Shown here piece by piece: positions 16,135-24,898 of a stretch of DNA of 38,453 nt (positions within the stretch are counted from its first letter, which is position 1; every line of letters begins with the position of its first letter). Below the pieces are notes generated by a model. That model ran no database searches. It had not been told where the DNA came from and saw nothing but the letters and a program-made list of their open reading frames with translations. The stretch covers positions 1 to 38,453 of the forward strand of contig SLKG01000081.1 in the NCBI GenBank assembly GCA_007134735.1, read 5' to 3'. A program made the translations under genes and the position numbers. Origin of the DNA: Kiritimatiellia bacterium (lineage in GTDB: Bacteria > Verrucomicrobiota > Kiritimatiellia > SLAD01).

Positions 16135-16344
16135 ATGAAAGCAGAGATTCATCCCAAATACGGGGATTCGGTGATTCGGTGCGCGTGCGGGAACGAAATC
16201 CGCACACGGTCCACGGTGAAGGAGATGCACGTGAATACGTGTTCGGCTTGTCATCCGTTTTTTACGGGCAAGGCCAAGTACATCGACACGGAAGGCCGCG
16301 TGGAACGATTCCGCCGAAAGTACGGACAGAAACAGAGCCAGTAG
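16135..16344 (+). CDS. rpmE: 50S ribosomal protein bL31
   Basis: A 69-residue bL31 of the zinc-binding (C+) type, with cysteines in IRCACGNE and [13 protein letters not shown]. It begins [16 protein letters not shown], typical of the family, and ends in a basic tail ([12 protein letters not shown]). AG-rich sequence (GGAGATAAGGG) lies before the ATG. The zinc-binding form suggests its level may respond to zinc in this organism, as in other bacteria with paired L31 genes (family knowledge). It is monocistronic, with a strong terminator directly after it. Confidence 0.95.
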   Translation: MKAEIHPKYGDSVIRCACGNEIRTRSTVKEMHVNTCSACHPFFTGKAKYIDTEGRVERFRRKYGQKQSQ

Positions 16345-16354
16345 CGTATGCACC

Positions 16355-16408
16355 ATCCGGGCCGGAATGCCTCCCTTGCGGGGCCACATTCCGGCCCGGA
16401 TTGTTTTT
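16355..16408 (+). terminator. Rho-independent terminator after rpmE
   Basis: A perfect 15-base stem, ATCCGGGCCGGAATG (16355-16369) with CATTCCGGCCCGGAT (16387-16401), is followed by TGTTTTTG. It begins 11 bases after the rpmE stop and is the clearest terminator in the window. Confidence 0.9.
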
Positions 16409-16483
16409 GTGCAGGAAAACACCCGGGCGCCCGTTCCCGGGTCGAGGAGGGGAACGGGGGCGAACGCGTATTGGGCAGGTCCC

Positions 16484-17572
16484 ATGATTGATCCCACCCA
16501 CATCGAAAAATTGAGAGGCCGGTTGACGGAACTCGAAGCCGAGCTTTCGGCGCCCGAAGCAACGGCCTCAATGACGGCCTACCGTAAACGTCTGTCCGAG
16601 CACGCCCGCCTCCGGCGTATCCTGGAGCATGCGGACCGGTATTTTAAACTGGTGCGGGATCGTGATGAAAGCCGGACCCTGGCGGAGACCGAGGACACGG
16701 ACCCGGACCTCCGGGAAATGGCGGAATCGGAGGTGGCCGGGATAGAGGAGCAACTTCCAGCGGCCGAGCGCGAGCTGATGACGGCCTTGTTGCCGCCGGA
16801 CCCCGACGAAGACCGGAACGTCATCATGGAAATACGGGCGGGAACAGGGGGCGAAGAAGCGGGTCTCTTTGCTGCGGATCTATACCGGATGTACGGTCGG
16901 TACGCCGAGAGGCGCGGATGGAAGGCGAGTGTGCTCGATGCCAGCGTTTCAAACCGCGGCGGTTACAAGGAAGTGATTGTGGCCATCGAAGGGGATGCCG
17001 TGTACGGCGTACTTCGGTATGAAAGCGGAGGACATCGTGTTCAGCGGATACCCGTTACCGAGGCGGGCGGACGTATACATACGTCGGCGGCCACGGTGGC
17101 CGTGCTCCCCGAGGCCGATGAGATGGATGATATCGACATCAAGTCCGAGGAATTACGCATTGATGTGTTCCGCTCGTCGGGGCCGGGTGGTCAGAGCGTG
17201 AACACGACCGATTCCGCGGTGCGGATAACCCACCTGCCGACCGGGGTCGTGGTACAGTGCCAGGACGAGAAATCCCAGCATCGCAACCGTGAGAAAGCGA
17301 TGCGGGTGCTGCGGGCCCGCCTGTTGGATCATAAGCGCACCGAGGAGGCGGCTCGCGAGGCGGATGTCCGCCGTTCGTTGATCGGGTCGGGCGATCGCAG
17401 TCAGCGTATACGCACCTACAATTTTCCGCAGAACCGTATGACCGATCACCGGATCAACCTGACCCTGTATCACTTGGACCGAATCATGGAAGGGGACCTG
17501 GAGGAATTGCTCGCCGCATTGCGGGCGCACGATCTGGATCTCCGGCTCCAGGGGGGGATGACGGCGGAATAA
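16484..17572 (+). CDS. prfA: Peptide chain release factor 1
   Basis: A 362-residue class-I release factor that recognises UAA and UAG stop codons and triggers peptide release. The codon-recognition tripeptide is PVT at 190-192 (PxT type, therefore RF1 and not RF2). The catalytic GGQ is at 235-237 in [17 protein letters not shown]. Length and domain order are normal. The ATG at 16484 gives the expected N-terminus, while the longer open frame runs back into the rpmE terminator. prmC, which methylates the GGQ glutamine, follows 53 bases downstream, the usual pairing. Confidence 0.96.
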   Translation: MIDPTHIEKLRGRLTELEAELSAPEATASMTAYRKRLSEHARLRRILEHADRYFKLVRDRDESRTLAETEDTDPDLREMAESEVAGIEEQLPAAERELMTALLPPDPDEDRNVIMEIRAGTGGEEAGLFAADLYRMYGRYAERRGWKASVLDASVSNRGGYKEVIVAIEGDAVYGVLRYESGGHRVQRIPVTEAGGRIHTSAATVAVLPEADEMDDIDIKSEELRIDVFRSSGPGGQSVNTTDSAVRITHLPTGVVVQCQDEKSQHRNREKAMRVLRARLLDHKRTEEAAREADVRRSLIGSGDRSQRIRTYNFPQNRMTDHRINLTLYHLDRIMEGDLEELLAALRAHDLDLRLQGGMTAE

Positions 17573-17625
17573 CCCGTCGTGCCGGCCCGCCCGGGCCCGC
17601 CTGAATGAAGGAAAGCGATCGAACC

Positions 17626-18507
17626 ATGAACACGCATGGTCAGAGCTCCATGCCCGGTCATGTGGGGGAAGCGCGTGAGCACATCAAGCGCGCCCTCGAG
17701 GAGGCCGCTGTCGCCGAATCCGGAGTGATGGCGGAATGGCTGCTGGCACATGTACTTCACGTGTCGCGCACGGAAATCGGACTGTGCCGGGATCACCCGT
17801 TGACCCGGAATCAACGGGACCGGCTGGCCGTATCGGTGGAGCGGCTTCTTCGTCATGAACCGGTGCAATACGTCTGGGGTGAAACGCAATTCATGGATAT
17901 CACGTTGCGTGTGGATGGGCGCGCGTTGATTCCACGGCCGGAAACCGAAGAACTGGTGGCATGCGTTCTGGAAGACACGGAAATCTGGAAGCGGGAGCAT
18001 CCCGCGATCGCGGATGTGGGGACCGGCAGCGGGTGCATCGTTCTGGCGTTGATCCAAGCCCGGCCGCAAGGCCGGTACACGGCCGTCGACATCAGCGAAA
18101 AAGCCTTGACGTTGGCGCGGGAAAACGCCGCGTCATACGGCGTGGAATCCCGAATCGACTGGCGGGAAGCGGATCTGCTTGAGGGCATGGCGGATGCGTC
18201 CCTGGACATCGTGATTTCCAACCCGCCCTACATCGCCACGACGGATTTTGATGTCCTGCCGCGAAATGTTCGTGAATACGAACCCCGATTAGCCCTGGAC
18301 GGAGGCGACCGTGGATTGGATGTCGTGCGCCGATTGATTCCGCAAGCGTATCGGGTGCTTCGGAATTCCGGACGTCTTTATCTTGAGATTGGCGCGGATC
18401 AAGGGGATGGTATAGAGGAAGCATTGCGCGTATGCGGTTTTGTGGATGTGGCGCTCATCAGCGACCTCCGCGGGCGCGGCCGTATAGTGCGGGGCACGAA
18501 GCGATGA
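17626..18507 (+). CDS. prmC: Peptide chain release factor N5-glutamine methyltransferase
   Basis: A 293-residue SAM-dependent enzyme that methylates the Gln of the release-factor GGQ motif. The SAM-binding loop is DVGTGSG (130-136), the catalytic NPPY is at 199-202, and the family motif PRPETEEL is at 103-110. An N-terminal helical domain (about 15-90) binds the release factor. ATG 17626 is preferred because AAGGAAAG lies ten bases upstream; an in-frame ATG at 17605 is the alternative. Its TGA overlaps the next gene's ATG (ATGA), so translation is probably coupled. Confidence 0.94.
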   Translation: MNTHGQSSMPGHVGEAREHIKRALEEAAVAESGVMAEWLLAHVLHVSRTEIGLCRDHPLTRNQRDRLAVSVERLLRHEPVQYVWGETQFMDITLRVDGRALIPRPETEELVACVLEDTEIWKREHPAIADVGTGSGCIVLALIQARPQGRYTAVDISEKALTLARENAASYGVESRIDWREADLLEGMADASLDIVISNPPYIATTDFDVLPRNVREYEPRLALDGGDRGLDVVRRLIPQAYRVLRNSGRLYLEIGADQGDGIEEALRVCGFVDVALISDLRGRGRIVRGTKR

Positions 18508-18989
18508 ACAAGTACTATTACCATGCGCGACCGAGACGGTATCAGCAGAGAACGAACCCGTTCATCATGCCGATTATCATGTTGGGGGTTTTGGCGTTGG
18601 CGCTGCAGTTTGTCTGGATTCAGGGAACCCGCCCGGAGTTTGACGATCGCTTCGGGCTGATCGCGGCACGACGGGGAGAGCATGCGGATCTGTATCGGAT
18701 GCACGTACTGAAGGTTTATTGCGAAGCCTGTTCCGAAAGCGGATCCATTGCCTTGGGGGACGAGCCCGGTGTTGCGTATCTGTGCCTCATCTGCAACGGT
18801 GTGGGATATCGGGATACCCGGCGTCTGCACAAGGACGAGGTGCTGTGTCCGGCCTGTTCGGGCATGGGCCGTGTATGGGAAGATGAGCCTTACGCGGCGA
18901 GGACATGCACGCGCTGCGACTTCCGGGGCGTGATCGAGCCGGGAGCGGAGGAGTTGAACGAGGAGCGTTTGATAATCCCCACCCGATAA
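18504..18989 (+). CDS. Membrane-anchored zinc-ribbon protein with DnaJ-like CxxC repeats
   Basis: A 161-residue protein of unknown function. A basic, tyrosine-rich N-terminus is followed by one transmembrane helix (about 24-41). The remainder has four CxxC pairs: CEAC, CLICNGVGY, CPACSGMGR and CTRC. Two of them have the CxxCxGxG form of the DnaJ zinc-binding domain, so two zinc sites are likely. No J domain or catalytic motif is seen. Its ATG overlaps the prmC stop by four bases. A role in protein folding or disulfide chemistry at the membrane is only a guess from the zinc fold. Confidence 0.78.
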   Translation: MNKYYYHARPRRYQQRTNPFIMPIIMLGVLALALQFVWIQGTRPEFDDRFGLIAARRGEHADLYRMHVLKVYCEACSESGSIALGDEPGVAYLCLICNGVGYRDTRRLHKDEVLCPACSGMGRVWEDEPYAARTCTRCDFRGVIEPGAEELNEERLIIPTR

Positions 18990-19171
18990 GCCGCGGCGAT
19001 CAATCCCTGAGCGCCGGAAGGAATCCTGAAAAAGAGGGGGTTGTATCAACAAGTCCGGAGACCGTTCGGCGTATGTGTATTGTGCGAAGCGCATTCGACC
19101 GGCTTGTTATTCGATTTTCGGTGGAATGCACAGGCGTTGGCGTCTTATGCGAACGCCGCGAGGAAACGATC

Positions 19172-20500
19172 ATGTTTGATTCATTAACCGGTTCGTTACA
19201 AAAAATATTCAAGAATTTGCGCGGGTACGGGAAACTCTCCGAGAAAAATATCCAGGAGACGATGCGCGAGGTGCGCCTGGCCCTGTTGGAGGCCGACGTT
19301 CATTACCAGGTGGCGAAGGATTTTATCAAACGGGTGAAGGAGCGGTGCCTGGGTGAAGAGGTGCTTCAGAGCATTACGCCCGGACAACAGGTCATCAAGC
19401 GTGTGCACGACGAAATGGTGCACCTGCTGGGTGATGAGCGGAAGGATTTCGATCTGTCCGGCCAACCGGCCATGATCATGCTGCTGGGCTTGCACGGGTC
19501 GGGCAAAACAACCACGGCCGGCAAGCTGGCGTTGCGCTGGAAGCAGGAGGGCAGAACGCCCCTCCTGGTGGCCGCTGATATTCGGCGGCCGGCGGCGGTA
19601 GAGCAATTACGGGCCATAGGGCGGCAGATTGGAGTGGACGTGATCGAGCCGAAGCCCAAGGAAACGGTTCCGGATTTGGGCGTCCGCGCTGTTCGTGAAG
19701 CCCGGGAGCGGGGGGCGGATGTGCTGCTTTTTGATACGGGCGGTCGATTCCAGATCGACGAGGAACTGGTACGGGAGCTGAAAGAGCTGCGGGCGGCGGT
19801 CAGCCCGAAAAATGTCGTGCTGGTGCTTGACGCGGCGATTGGCCAGGAATCCGTCCATGTGGCGGAGACGTTCAACCGGGAACTGGGACTGACGGGTTTG
19901 ATTCTGACCAAGCTGGACGGCGATGCCCGTGGAGGCGCGGCGCTTTCGGTGCAGGCGGTAACCGGATGTCCGATTCTCTTGACCGGGATGGGGGAACGCC
20001 CGGAGGATCTTGAGCCGTTTTATCCGGATCGCATGGCCTCGCGCATTCTCGGTATGGGGGACATCGTCAGTGTGGTGGAGAAGGCGCAGGCCACGGTAAA
20101 CGAAACGGATATGGCTCGGATGGAGCAGAAAATCCGCAAGAATTCGCTGAATCTGGAGGATTTTCTCGAACAGATGCAATATATGGACAAGCTGGGTTCC
20201 ATGGATCGCCTGCTGGAAATGATACCGGGCGGAGCCCAACTCGATGGCGAAATGCGCCGGCGGATGGCCTTGGATTCGGAGCGGGAAACCAAGCGGGCCA
20301 GGGCGATCATCCTGAGCATGACGCCCGAGGAACGCCGTCATCCGGATATGATTAATGGAAGTCGGCGATTGCGTATTGCGCAGGGAAGTGGTACAGATGT
20401 GCGCAGTGTCAATGAATTGCTCAAGCGTTTCGGCCAGGTCAAGAAAATGACCCGCCAGATGAAAAAGACGCAAAAAAGATTGCGTCAATTCGGCCGGTGA
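19172..20500 (+). CDS. ffh: Signal recognition particle protein Ffh
   Basis: A 442-residue SRP GTPase that binds signal peptides of nascent membrane and secreted proteins and docks at FtsY. The N domain (1-90), G domain (about 97-295) and M domain (about 325-442) are all present. G1 is GLHGSGKT at 106-113 and G4 is TKLDGD at 246-251. The RNA-binding SRRLRIAQGSG motif is in the M domain. Two normally invariant spots differ: DTGGR at 188-192 (usually DTAGR) and LDAAIGQ (usually DAMTGQ). GAGG precedes the ATG. rpsP follows 33 bases later. Confidence 0.95.
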   Translation: MFDSLTGSLQKIFKNLRGYGKLSEKNIQETMREVRLALLEADVHYQVAKDFIKRVKERCLGEEVLQSITPGQQVIKRVHDEMVHLLGDERKDFDLSGQPAMIMLLGLHGSGKTTTAGKLALRWKQEGRTPLLVAADIRRPAAVEQLRAIGRQIGVDVIEPKPKETVPDLGVRAVREARERGADVLLFDTGGRFQIDEELVRELKELRAAVSPKNVVLVLDAAIGQESVHVAETFNRELGLTGLILTKLDGDARGGAALSVQAVTGCPILLTGMGERPEDLEPFYPDRMASRILGMGDIVSVVEKAQATVNETDMARMEQKIRKNSLNLEDFLEQMQYMDKLGSMDRLLEMIPGGAQLDGEMRRRMALDSERETKRARAIILSMTPEERRHPDMINGSRRLRIAQGSGTDVRSVNELLKRFGQVKKMTRQMKKTQKRLRQFGR

Positions 20501-20533
20501 TATATACCCTGTAGCCCTTTTGAAGGAGAACAT

Positions 20534-20899
20534 ATGTCCGTAACGATCAGACTAAGAAGAATGGGGCGGAACAATCTGCCCTTTTTCCGGGTGGTGGCGG
20601 CCGATACGCGCCGGTCCAACCACGGCCGTTATATCGAAGCGCTCGGTTGGTATGATCCCGGCCGGGACGGCGCATTTTCATTGAAAATGGATCGCGTTGA
20701 ATACTGGATGAATCAGGGCGCCATCGTGACGGATACGGTGAAGAACCTGATCAGGCAGAATCGCCGGCAACCCGGGCCATCCACGCCGGAACAAGAACCC
20801 AAAGCCGCGTCTGCGGCCGATGAACCCGCCCCCGCGCCCGCCGAATCCGGTTCCGACCGGGAGCAGGAAGCGGAGGGGCAGGCGGCGCGTCCTGAATAG
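20534..20899 (+). CDS. rpsP: 30S ribosomal protein bS16 with C-terminal extension
   Basis: A 121-residue bS16. The first ~80 residues are canonical (MSVTIRLRRMGRNNLPFFRV, ADTRRSNHGRYIEALGWYDP). The last ~40 are a low-complexity Ala/Pro/Glu tail absent from the ~80-residue form, for example AADEPAPAPAESG. Extensions of this kind are probably disordered. GAAGGAGA gives a good ribosome-binding site. It is in the ffh-rpsP-khpA-trmD run of genes. Confidence 0.96.
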   Translation: MSVTIRLRRMGRNNLPFFRVVAADTRRSNHGRYIEALGWYDPGRDGAFSLKMDRVEYWMNQGAIVTDTVKNLIRQNRRQPGPSTPEQEPKAASAADEPAPAPAESGSDREQEAEGQAARPE

Positions 20900-20968
20900 G
20901 GTGCCGGGGACCCAGGTGCTCCAGGGCGGCGGGTGAACCATAAAACCCTCCCGGAAACGGGTACGATC

Positions 20969-21199
20969 ATGAGAGATTTAATTCAGCAAATTCTGCGGAT
21001 GCTGGTAGACCATCCGGACGACGTGCGTATTGTTGAAATGGCGGGCGAAAGCAAGCTGGTTTATGAAGTGCGCTGTCATTCCGATGATATCGGAAAAGTG
21101 ATCGGCAAAGACGGGAAAACAGTCGGGGCCGTGCGCGCGCTGCTCAATGTCATCGCCGCTCGCGGGAACAAACGCGTACTGCTCGAGGTGGTTGAGTAG
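20969..21199 (+). CDS. khpA: KH-domain RNA-binding protein KhpA
   Basis: A 76-residue single KH-domain protein with the GxxG RNA-binding loop in VIGKDGKTV. Its length and its place after rpsP are those of KhpA (YlqC), which pairs with KhpB to bind RNA in other bacteria. No KhpB gene is in the window. The ATG at 20969 matches the usual N-terminus; the frame extends back to 20933 without similarity. Confidence 0.92.
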   Translation: MRDLIQQILRMLVDHPDDVRIVEMAGESKLVYEVRCHSDDIGKVIGKDGKTVGAVRALLNVIAARGNKRVLLEVVE

Positions 21200-21301
21200 G
21201 GAGACCTCCTCGATCATGCCCGGGTACGTGTGTTGAGTGCGATCACCGGAATGCGCAAGGTACTCATTCCCGTCGCATAACTCGTTCGGAAAGTGACTGC
21301 C

Positions 21302-21982
21302 ATGCAGGATCCGGTACGTTTTGATATCGTCACGATTTTTCCCGGTATGCTTTCCGGTTTTCTCGGGGAGAGCATGCTGAAGCGCGCGGCGCAGTCCGGT
21401 CGGGCGATGTTCAACACCGTAAACCTCCGTGATTTCACTTCGGACACCCATCGAACCACGGATGATCGCCCCTACGGCGGCGGGCCCGGCATGGTAATGA
21501 AGCCGGAACCGGTCTTCAAGGCCGTGGAGTCCGTCCGCATGCCGGACGCCCGGGTGATCCTGATGACGCCGCAAGGCCGTTGCTTCGATCAGGGGCTGGC
21601 GAAGGAGCTGGCGGGGGAACGGCACCTGATTTTCATCTGCGGGCATTACGAGGGAGTGGATGAGCGCATCCGTTCGGGACTGGCCACGGACGAAATTTCG
21701 ATTGGTGATTATGTGCTGACCAACGGGGTACTGGCGGCGGCGGTGGTGATCGATGCCGTGGTCCGGTTGATTCCGGGCGTGCTGGGCGATGAAACCTCCG
21801 CGGACCAGGAATCCTTCAGCGAAGGATTGCTCGAGTATCCGCACTATACACGGCCGCCCGAGTTTCGGGGGATGAAGGTGCCGGACATCCTGCTTTCCGG
21901 GAACCATGAGGAAATCGCGCGTTGGCGGCGCGAACAGGCCCAACAACGGACCCGGGAAAAACGACCGGATTTGTTGGAGTAG
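21302..21982 (+). CDS. trmD: tRNA (guanine(37)-N1)-methyltransferase
   Basis: A 226-residue SPOUT methyltransferase that makes m1G37 and so prevents frameshifting. Motifs are [11 protein letters not shown] at the start, [10 protein letters not shown], the SAM-binding knot [10 protein letters not shown] and [16 protein letters not shown]. The last usually reads TGGELPA, so this copy is slightly divergent. The ATG at 21302 is preceded by GGAAAG; a GTG at 21293 is possible. rimM, normally just upstream, is not here: the 102 bases after khpA are non-coding. Confidence 0.95.
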   Translation: MQDPVRFDIVTIFPGMLSGFLGESMLKRAAQSGRAMFNTVNLRDFTSDTHRTTDDRPYGGGPGMVMKPEPVFKAVESVRMPDARVILMTPQGRCFDQGLAKELAGERHLIFICGHYEGVDERIRSGLATDEISIGDYVLTNGVLAAAVVIDAVVRLIPGVLGDETSADQESFSEGLLEYPHYTRPPEFRGMKVPDILLSGNHEEIARWRREQAQQRTREKRPDLLE

Positions 21983-22070
21983 GCCCGCCCTGAAACCCGC
22001 CTCAATCGCGGCGCCTGCAGGGGCTTCGCGTGTCGGCCCCGGAAAGGCATGCCACGGAGGGAAAATGCCA

Positions 22071-22092
22071 CGGCCGGGGCGAAGCCCGGCCG
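22071..22092. repeat. GC hairpin in the trmD-rplS spacer
   Basis: CGGCCGGGGC (22071-22080) can pair, with one bulged base, with GCCCGGCCG (22084-22092). There is no U-run. It lies between the trmD stop and the rplS promoter and could be a weak terminator. Confidence 0.35.
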
Positions 22093-22115
22093 CGGGAAAC
22101 GGCGGGATTCGATGC

Positions 22116-22143
22116 TTGACGGAATGAGACGCCGGGATATGAT
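22116..22143 (+). promoter_or_regulatory. Promoter for rplS
   Basis: TTGACG (22116-22121) and TATGAT (22138-22143) are 16 bases apart. Predicted start is near 22150, leaving a 26-base leader before the rplS ATG. It gives rplS its own promoter within the trmD cluster. Confidence 0.65.
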
Positions 22144-22175
22144 ATGCGCCTTACTTCAAAAGAAAGACAATATTC

Positions 22176-22526
22176 ATGAGTGCGAATATCCTCGAAAAAA
22201 TCGATAAAGAGAATCTGCGCAAGGAGGGCGTTCCGGAATTCAGCATCGGCGACGCCGTGGATGTGCACGTGAAGATCCGGGAAGGGGACAAAGAGCGCAT
22301 CCAGGTATTTTCGGGTACTGTCATTGCGCGGGATGGCGCCGGCGCCACCGAGACGTTTACGGTTCGACGCATTTCCTATGGAGAAGGGGTGGAACGCGTA
22401 TTTCCCCTGCATTCTCCCGCGGTGGCCAAGGTAAAGGTGGAACGCAGAGGGAAGACCCGCCGGGCCAAGCTCTATTATCTTCGCGAACGATCCGGAAAGA
22501 CGGCGCGTATCAAGGAAAAGCGGTAG
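22176..22526 (+). CDS. rplS: 50S ribosomal protein bL19
   Basis: A 116-residue bL19 found at the 30S-50S interface. Family motifs are present: [53 protein letters not shown] and [20 protein letters not shown]. Length is normal. The ATG at 22176 has a modest AGAAAGA site. It follows trmD in the usual order but with a 193-base gap holding its own promoter. Confidence 0.97.
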   Translation: MSANILEKIDKENLRKEGVPEFSIGDAVDVHVKIREGDKERIQVFSGTVIARDGAGATETFTVRRISYGEGVERVFPLHSPAVAKVKVERRGKTRRAKLYYLRERSGKTARIKEKR

Positions 22527-22597
22527 AGGAAGAACCTCCGACGACCGCTCACAGGGGCTGCGCCGGAACGGCCCGGATGCGGCTTTCCTCCCTGTAG

Positions 22598-22617
22598 GGG
22601 CCGCGCTTGCGCGGCCC
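22598..22617. repeat. GGGCCGCGC/GCGCGGCCC hairpin
   Basis: A perfect nine-base stem with a TT loop between rplS and rnhB, without a U-run. Similar palindromes recur in intergenic regions of related genomes (recollection). It could also act as a terminator for rplS. Confidence 0.5.
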
Positions 22618-22715
22618 GGCGGCTTCGGGCCGACCGGATGCAACGGGTTGGCTACTCGAGCGAAGCCCCTGCGTTGCGGTACTCCACTCCCTGTATTTTT
22701 CGGCGAGGGAACACA

Positions 22716-23345
22716 ATGCTCCAATACGAGCAAGAGGCATGGGACGGGGGATTACGCGTGGTAGCCGGTGTTGATGAAGCCGGGCGAGGGCCGTTGGCGG
22801 GACCGGTCGTGGCGGCCGCCGTGGTGTTTGATCCGGATTGCGCGAAGCGCGAAGCGGACGGTCTCTTCCGGGGATTAACCGATTCCAAGAAATTGACGGC
22901 GGTGTCCCGCGATATGTTTTTCGGTCTTCTTTCCAATTCTTCCCATATTGCGGTTGGTATTGCCTCCGCCGATGTGGCGGAAATCGATCACTTGAATATT
23001 CTCCGCGCCACGCATCTGGCCATGGCGCGTGCACTCGACCGTGTGGGCCGGGACATTCAGCTGGCCCTGATTGACGGCCGTCCCGTGAGGGGGCTTTCCT
23101 GCGATTCCCGCGCCATTGTGCGCGGTGACGCCGCGAGCCTGTCGATCGCCGCGGCCAGCGTGATGGCCAAGGTGGCACGGGATCGGATGATGTTGGAACT
23201 GGACGAACGATACCCGCAATACGGATTTGCCCGCCATAAGGGATACGGTACGGCGGCGCATCTGGCCGCGTTGCGGGAACACGGTCCCTGTCCCGAACAC
23301 CGGCGCTCCTTCCAACCGGTTCGTCAAGTGCTGGTGGATTCATGA
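22716..23345 (+). CDS. rnhB: Ribonuclease HII
   Basis: A 209-residue RNase HII that nicks DNA at embedded ribonucleotides. The catalytic acidic residues are visible: Asp20 and Glu21 in [14 protein letters not shown], Asp120 in LIDG and Asp156 in [10 protein letters not shown]. Length is normal. ATG 22716 follows GAGGGA; the frame is open further upstream through the repeat. The stop overlaps the start of the YraN gene (ATGA at 23342-23345). Confidence 0.95.
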   Translation: MLQYEQEAWDGGLRVVAGVDEAGRGPLAGPVVAAAVVFDPDCAKREADGLFRGLTDSKKLTAVSRDMFFGLLSNSSHIAVGIASADVAEIDHLNILRATHLAMARALDRVGRDIQLALIDGRPVRGLSCDSRAIVRGDAASLSIAAASVMAKVARDRMMLELDERYPQYGFARHKGYGTAAHLAALREHGPCPEHRRSFQPVRQVLVDS

Positions 23346-23770
23346 TCTGGCCGTTCACGCGCAAAAAACGAACTCCGGAACCCCCGCACCTGCGTACGGG
23401 CCGATGGGGCGAAAAACAGGCGGAACGCATGCTGAAACATAAGGGCTTCTACATTCTGAACCGACGTGTTCGCGTGGGGCGTCGCGACGAACTGGACTTG
23501 GTGGCGCGCACCGGCGAGACCCTTGTTTTTGTTGAGGTGAAAACCCGGCGCGACGAGCGCTTCGGCCGGCCGGTCAAAGCGGTGAGGCGCGCCAAGCAGA
23601 AAACCATGGGGCGGGCGGCGATTCGATACATCCGGCGCATGAAGCAACCACCGCCCTATATCCGTTTTGATGTGATCGAAGTGATCGGGAGCGAAGGGCA
23701 GGGGAATCCGATCGTCCGGCATATCGAAAATGCGTTTCCCTTGCCTCGTCCCTATCGCATAAAGTGGTGA
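23342..23770 (+). CDS. YraN/UPF0102 family nuclease-fold protein
   Basis: A 142-residue member of UPF0102, a family with a restriction-nuclease-like fold and unsettled function. The motif residues are in place: Glu24 in RWGEKQAE, Asp52 in DELDLVA, and Glu65/Lys67 in [10 protein letters not shown] basic leader ([11 protein letters not shown]) precedes the domain. Overlap with rnhB by four bases is the arrangement common in many genomes and suggests coupled translation. Confidence 0.9.
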   Translation: MIWPFTRKKRTPEPPHLRTGRWGEKQAERMLKHKGFYILNRRVRVGRRDELDLVARTGETLVFVEVKTRRDERFGRPVKAVRRAKQKTMGRAAIRYIRRMKQPPPYIRFDVIEVIGSEGQGNPIVRHIENAFPLPRPYRIKW

Positions 23771-23773
23771 ACC

Positions 23774-24859
23774 GTGAGCAACTTCCTTCCTATATCCGGT
23801 CGGCATTCATCGTTGAGCCTGGCCTTGCTTATTCTCCTGTTCGCCGTGACGGAATCGAAATCCGACACGGAGTTGAACGAAGTATGGCACCGGCTTCATG
23901 ACCTGGGACAGTCCTGGTTTGATGAGTTGGCGCCCGATGTCGTCCGTGAATGGATCGAGTTTCCGGATCGCGGCGAATGGGTGCAATTCTGGCTGTCCGT
24001 GGAAGAGATCATGCACGCGGATTCCTATGAAGATCTGGCCTGGATCCGGCCGGAAGCGGAAGCCGCCCTGCGATATCTCAAGGCGACGCCGATCGGCGAA
24101 CCGTACGCGGCCTGGCTGTCGCAGCGAATGGATTATCTGGACATGGCCGAATTTGCGCTGCGAGCGGTGTACGGCACATCCCAACGGGACCAGGCGCCGC
24201 CGAGATCCGCCGGCCGTATTATGCCTCCGCCCCGTCCGCCCGCACCACGGCCGCCGCCCGAGACCGAACGCCGGGTTCGAAACGTGGCCCGCGACCGGCA
24301 GAATTGGGAACAGAAGATAGGGCGTCATCCCGCGCCCAAACGCGCCGAAACGCTGGTGCCCCGTTTGAAGCCGATTTTCGAGGAGGAAGGCATCCCGCCC
24401 GAATGGGTCTGGCTGGCTGAAGTGGAATCGTCTTTCAATCCCGAAGCGCGAAGCCCGGTGGGGGCCACCGGTCTTTTCCAGTTCATGCCCGCCACGGCCG
24501 AACGTTTCGGTCTGCGCGTGACCCCCGTCGATGACCGGCTGGATCCGGATAGGAGCGCGCGGGCCGCCGCCCGGTATCTGCGCTTTCTCCATGGGCGTTT
24601 CGATTCATGGCCGTTGGCGCTGGCTGCTTACAACGCGGGTGAGGGACGGGTGGGTCGCGCACTGAAGACGCACCACGCAAGCACGTTCGAAGAAATTGCC
24701 GACCATCTGCCGGCGGAAACACAAATGTATGTGCCCAAAGTTCTGGCGACGGTGGCGTTGCGGGAGGGGATCGATCCCATGAGCCTCCCTCCTCCGGGAC
24801 GTCGGGCCGACGCGCTTTCGTCGGCCGTGGTGTTAAGCCGGAACGAAGACCGTCCGTAA
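23774..24859 (+). CDS. Lytic transglycosylase (SLT domain), exported
   Basis: A 361-residue peptidoglycan-cleaving enzyme, starting with GTG three bases after the YraN stop. A signal peptide (about 10-30) is followed by a helical region and a proline-rich linker (about 141-163). The SLT domain (about 190-330) has the catalytic Glu218 in AEVESSFNP, then GATGLFQFMPATA and the AAYNAGEGRVGRAL motif. The ARSPVGATG and QMYVPKVLA segments resemble MltD-type enzymes, but no LysM domains are present. Confidence 0.88.
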   Translation: MSNFLPISGRHSSLSLALLILLFAVTESKSDTELNEVWHRLHDLGQSWFDELAPDVVREWIEFPDRGEWVQFWLSVEEIMHADSYEDLAWIRPEAEAALRYLKATPIGEPYAAWLSQRMDYLDMAEFALRAVYGTSQRDQAPPRSAGRIMPPPRPPAPRPPPETERRVRNVARDRQNWEQKIGRHPAPKRAETLVPRLKPIFEEEGIPPEWVWLAEVESSFNPEARSPVGATGLFQFMPATAERFGLRVTPVDDRLDPDRSARAAARYLRFLHGRFDSWPLALAAYNAGEGRVGRALKTHHASTFEEIADHLPAETQMYVPKVLATVALREGIDPMSLPPPGRRADALSSAVVLSRNEDRP

Positions 24860-24864
24860 AATTC

Positions 24865-24892
24865 TTGACCCTGCCGACGCTTCGACTATGCT
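24865..24892 (+). promoter_or_regulatory. Promoter immediately upstream of thiD
   Basis: TTGACC (24865-24870) and TATGCT (24887-24892) are 16 bases apart. Only six bases separate the -10 box from the thiD ATG at 24899, so the message would begin at or next to the start codon. Confidence 0.6.
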
Positions 24893-24898
24893 CCGGGC

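Noticed and set aside
24860-24898. TPP riboswitch before thiD
   Set aside because: The gap is only 39 bases and holds a promoter; there is no room for a THI element.
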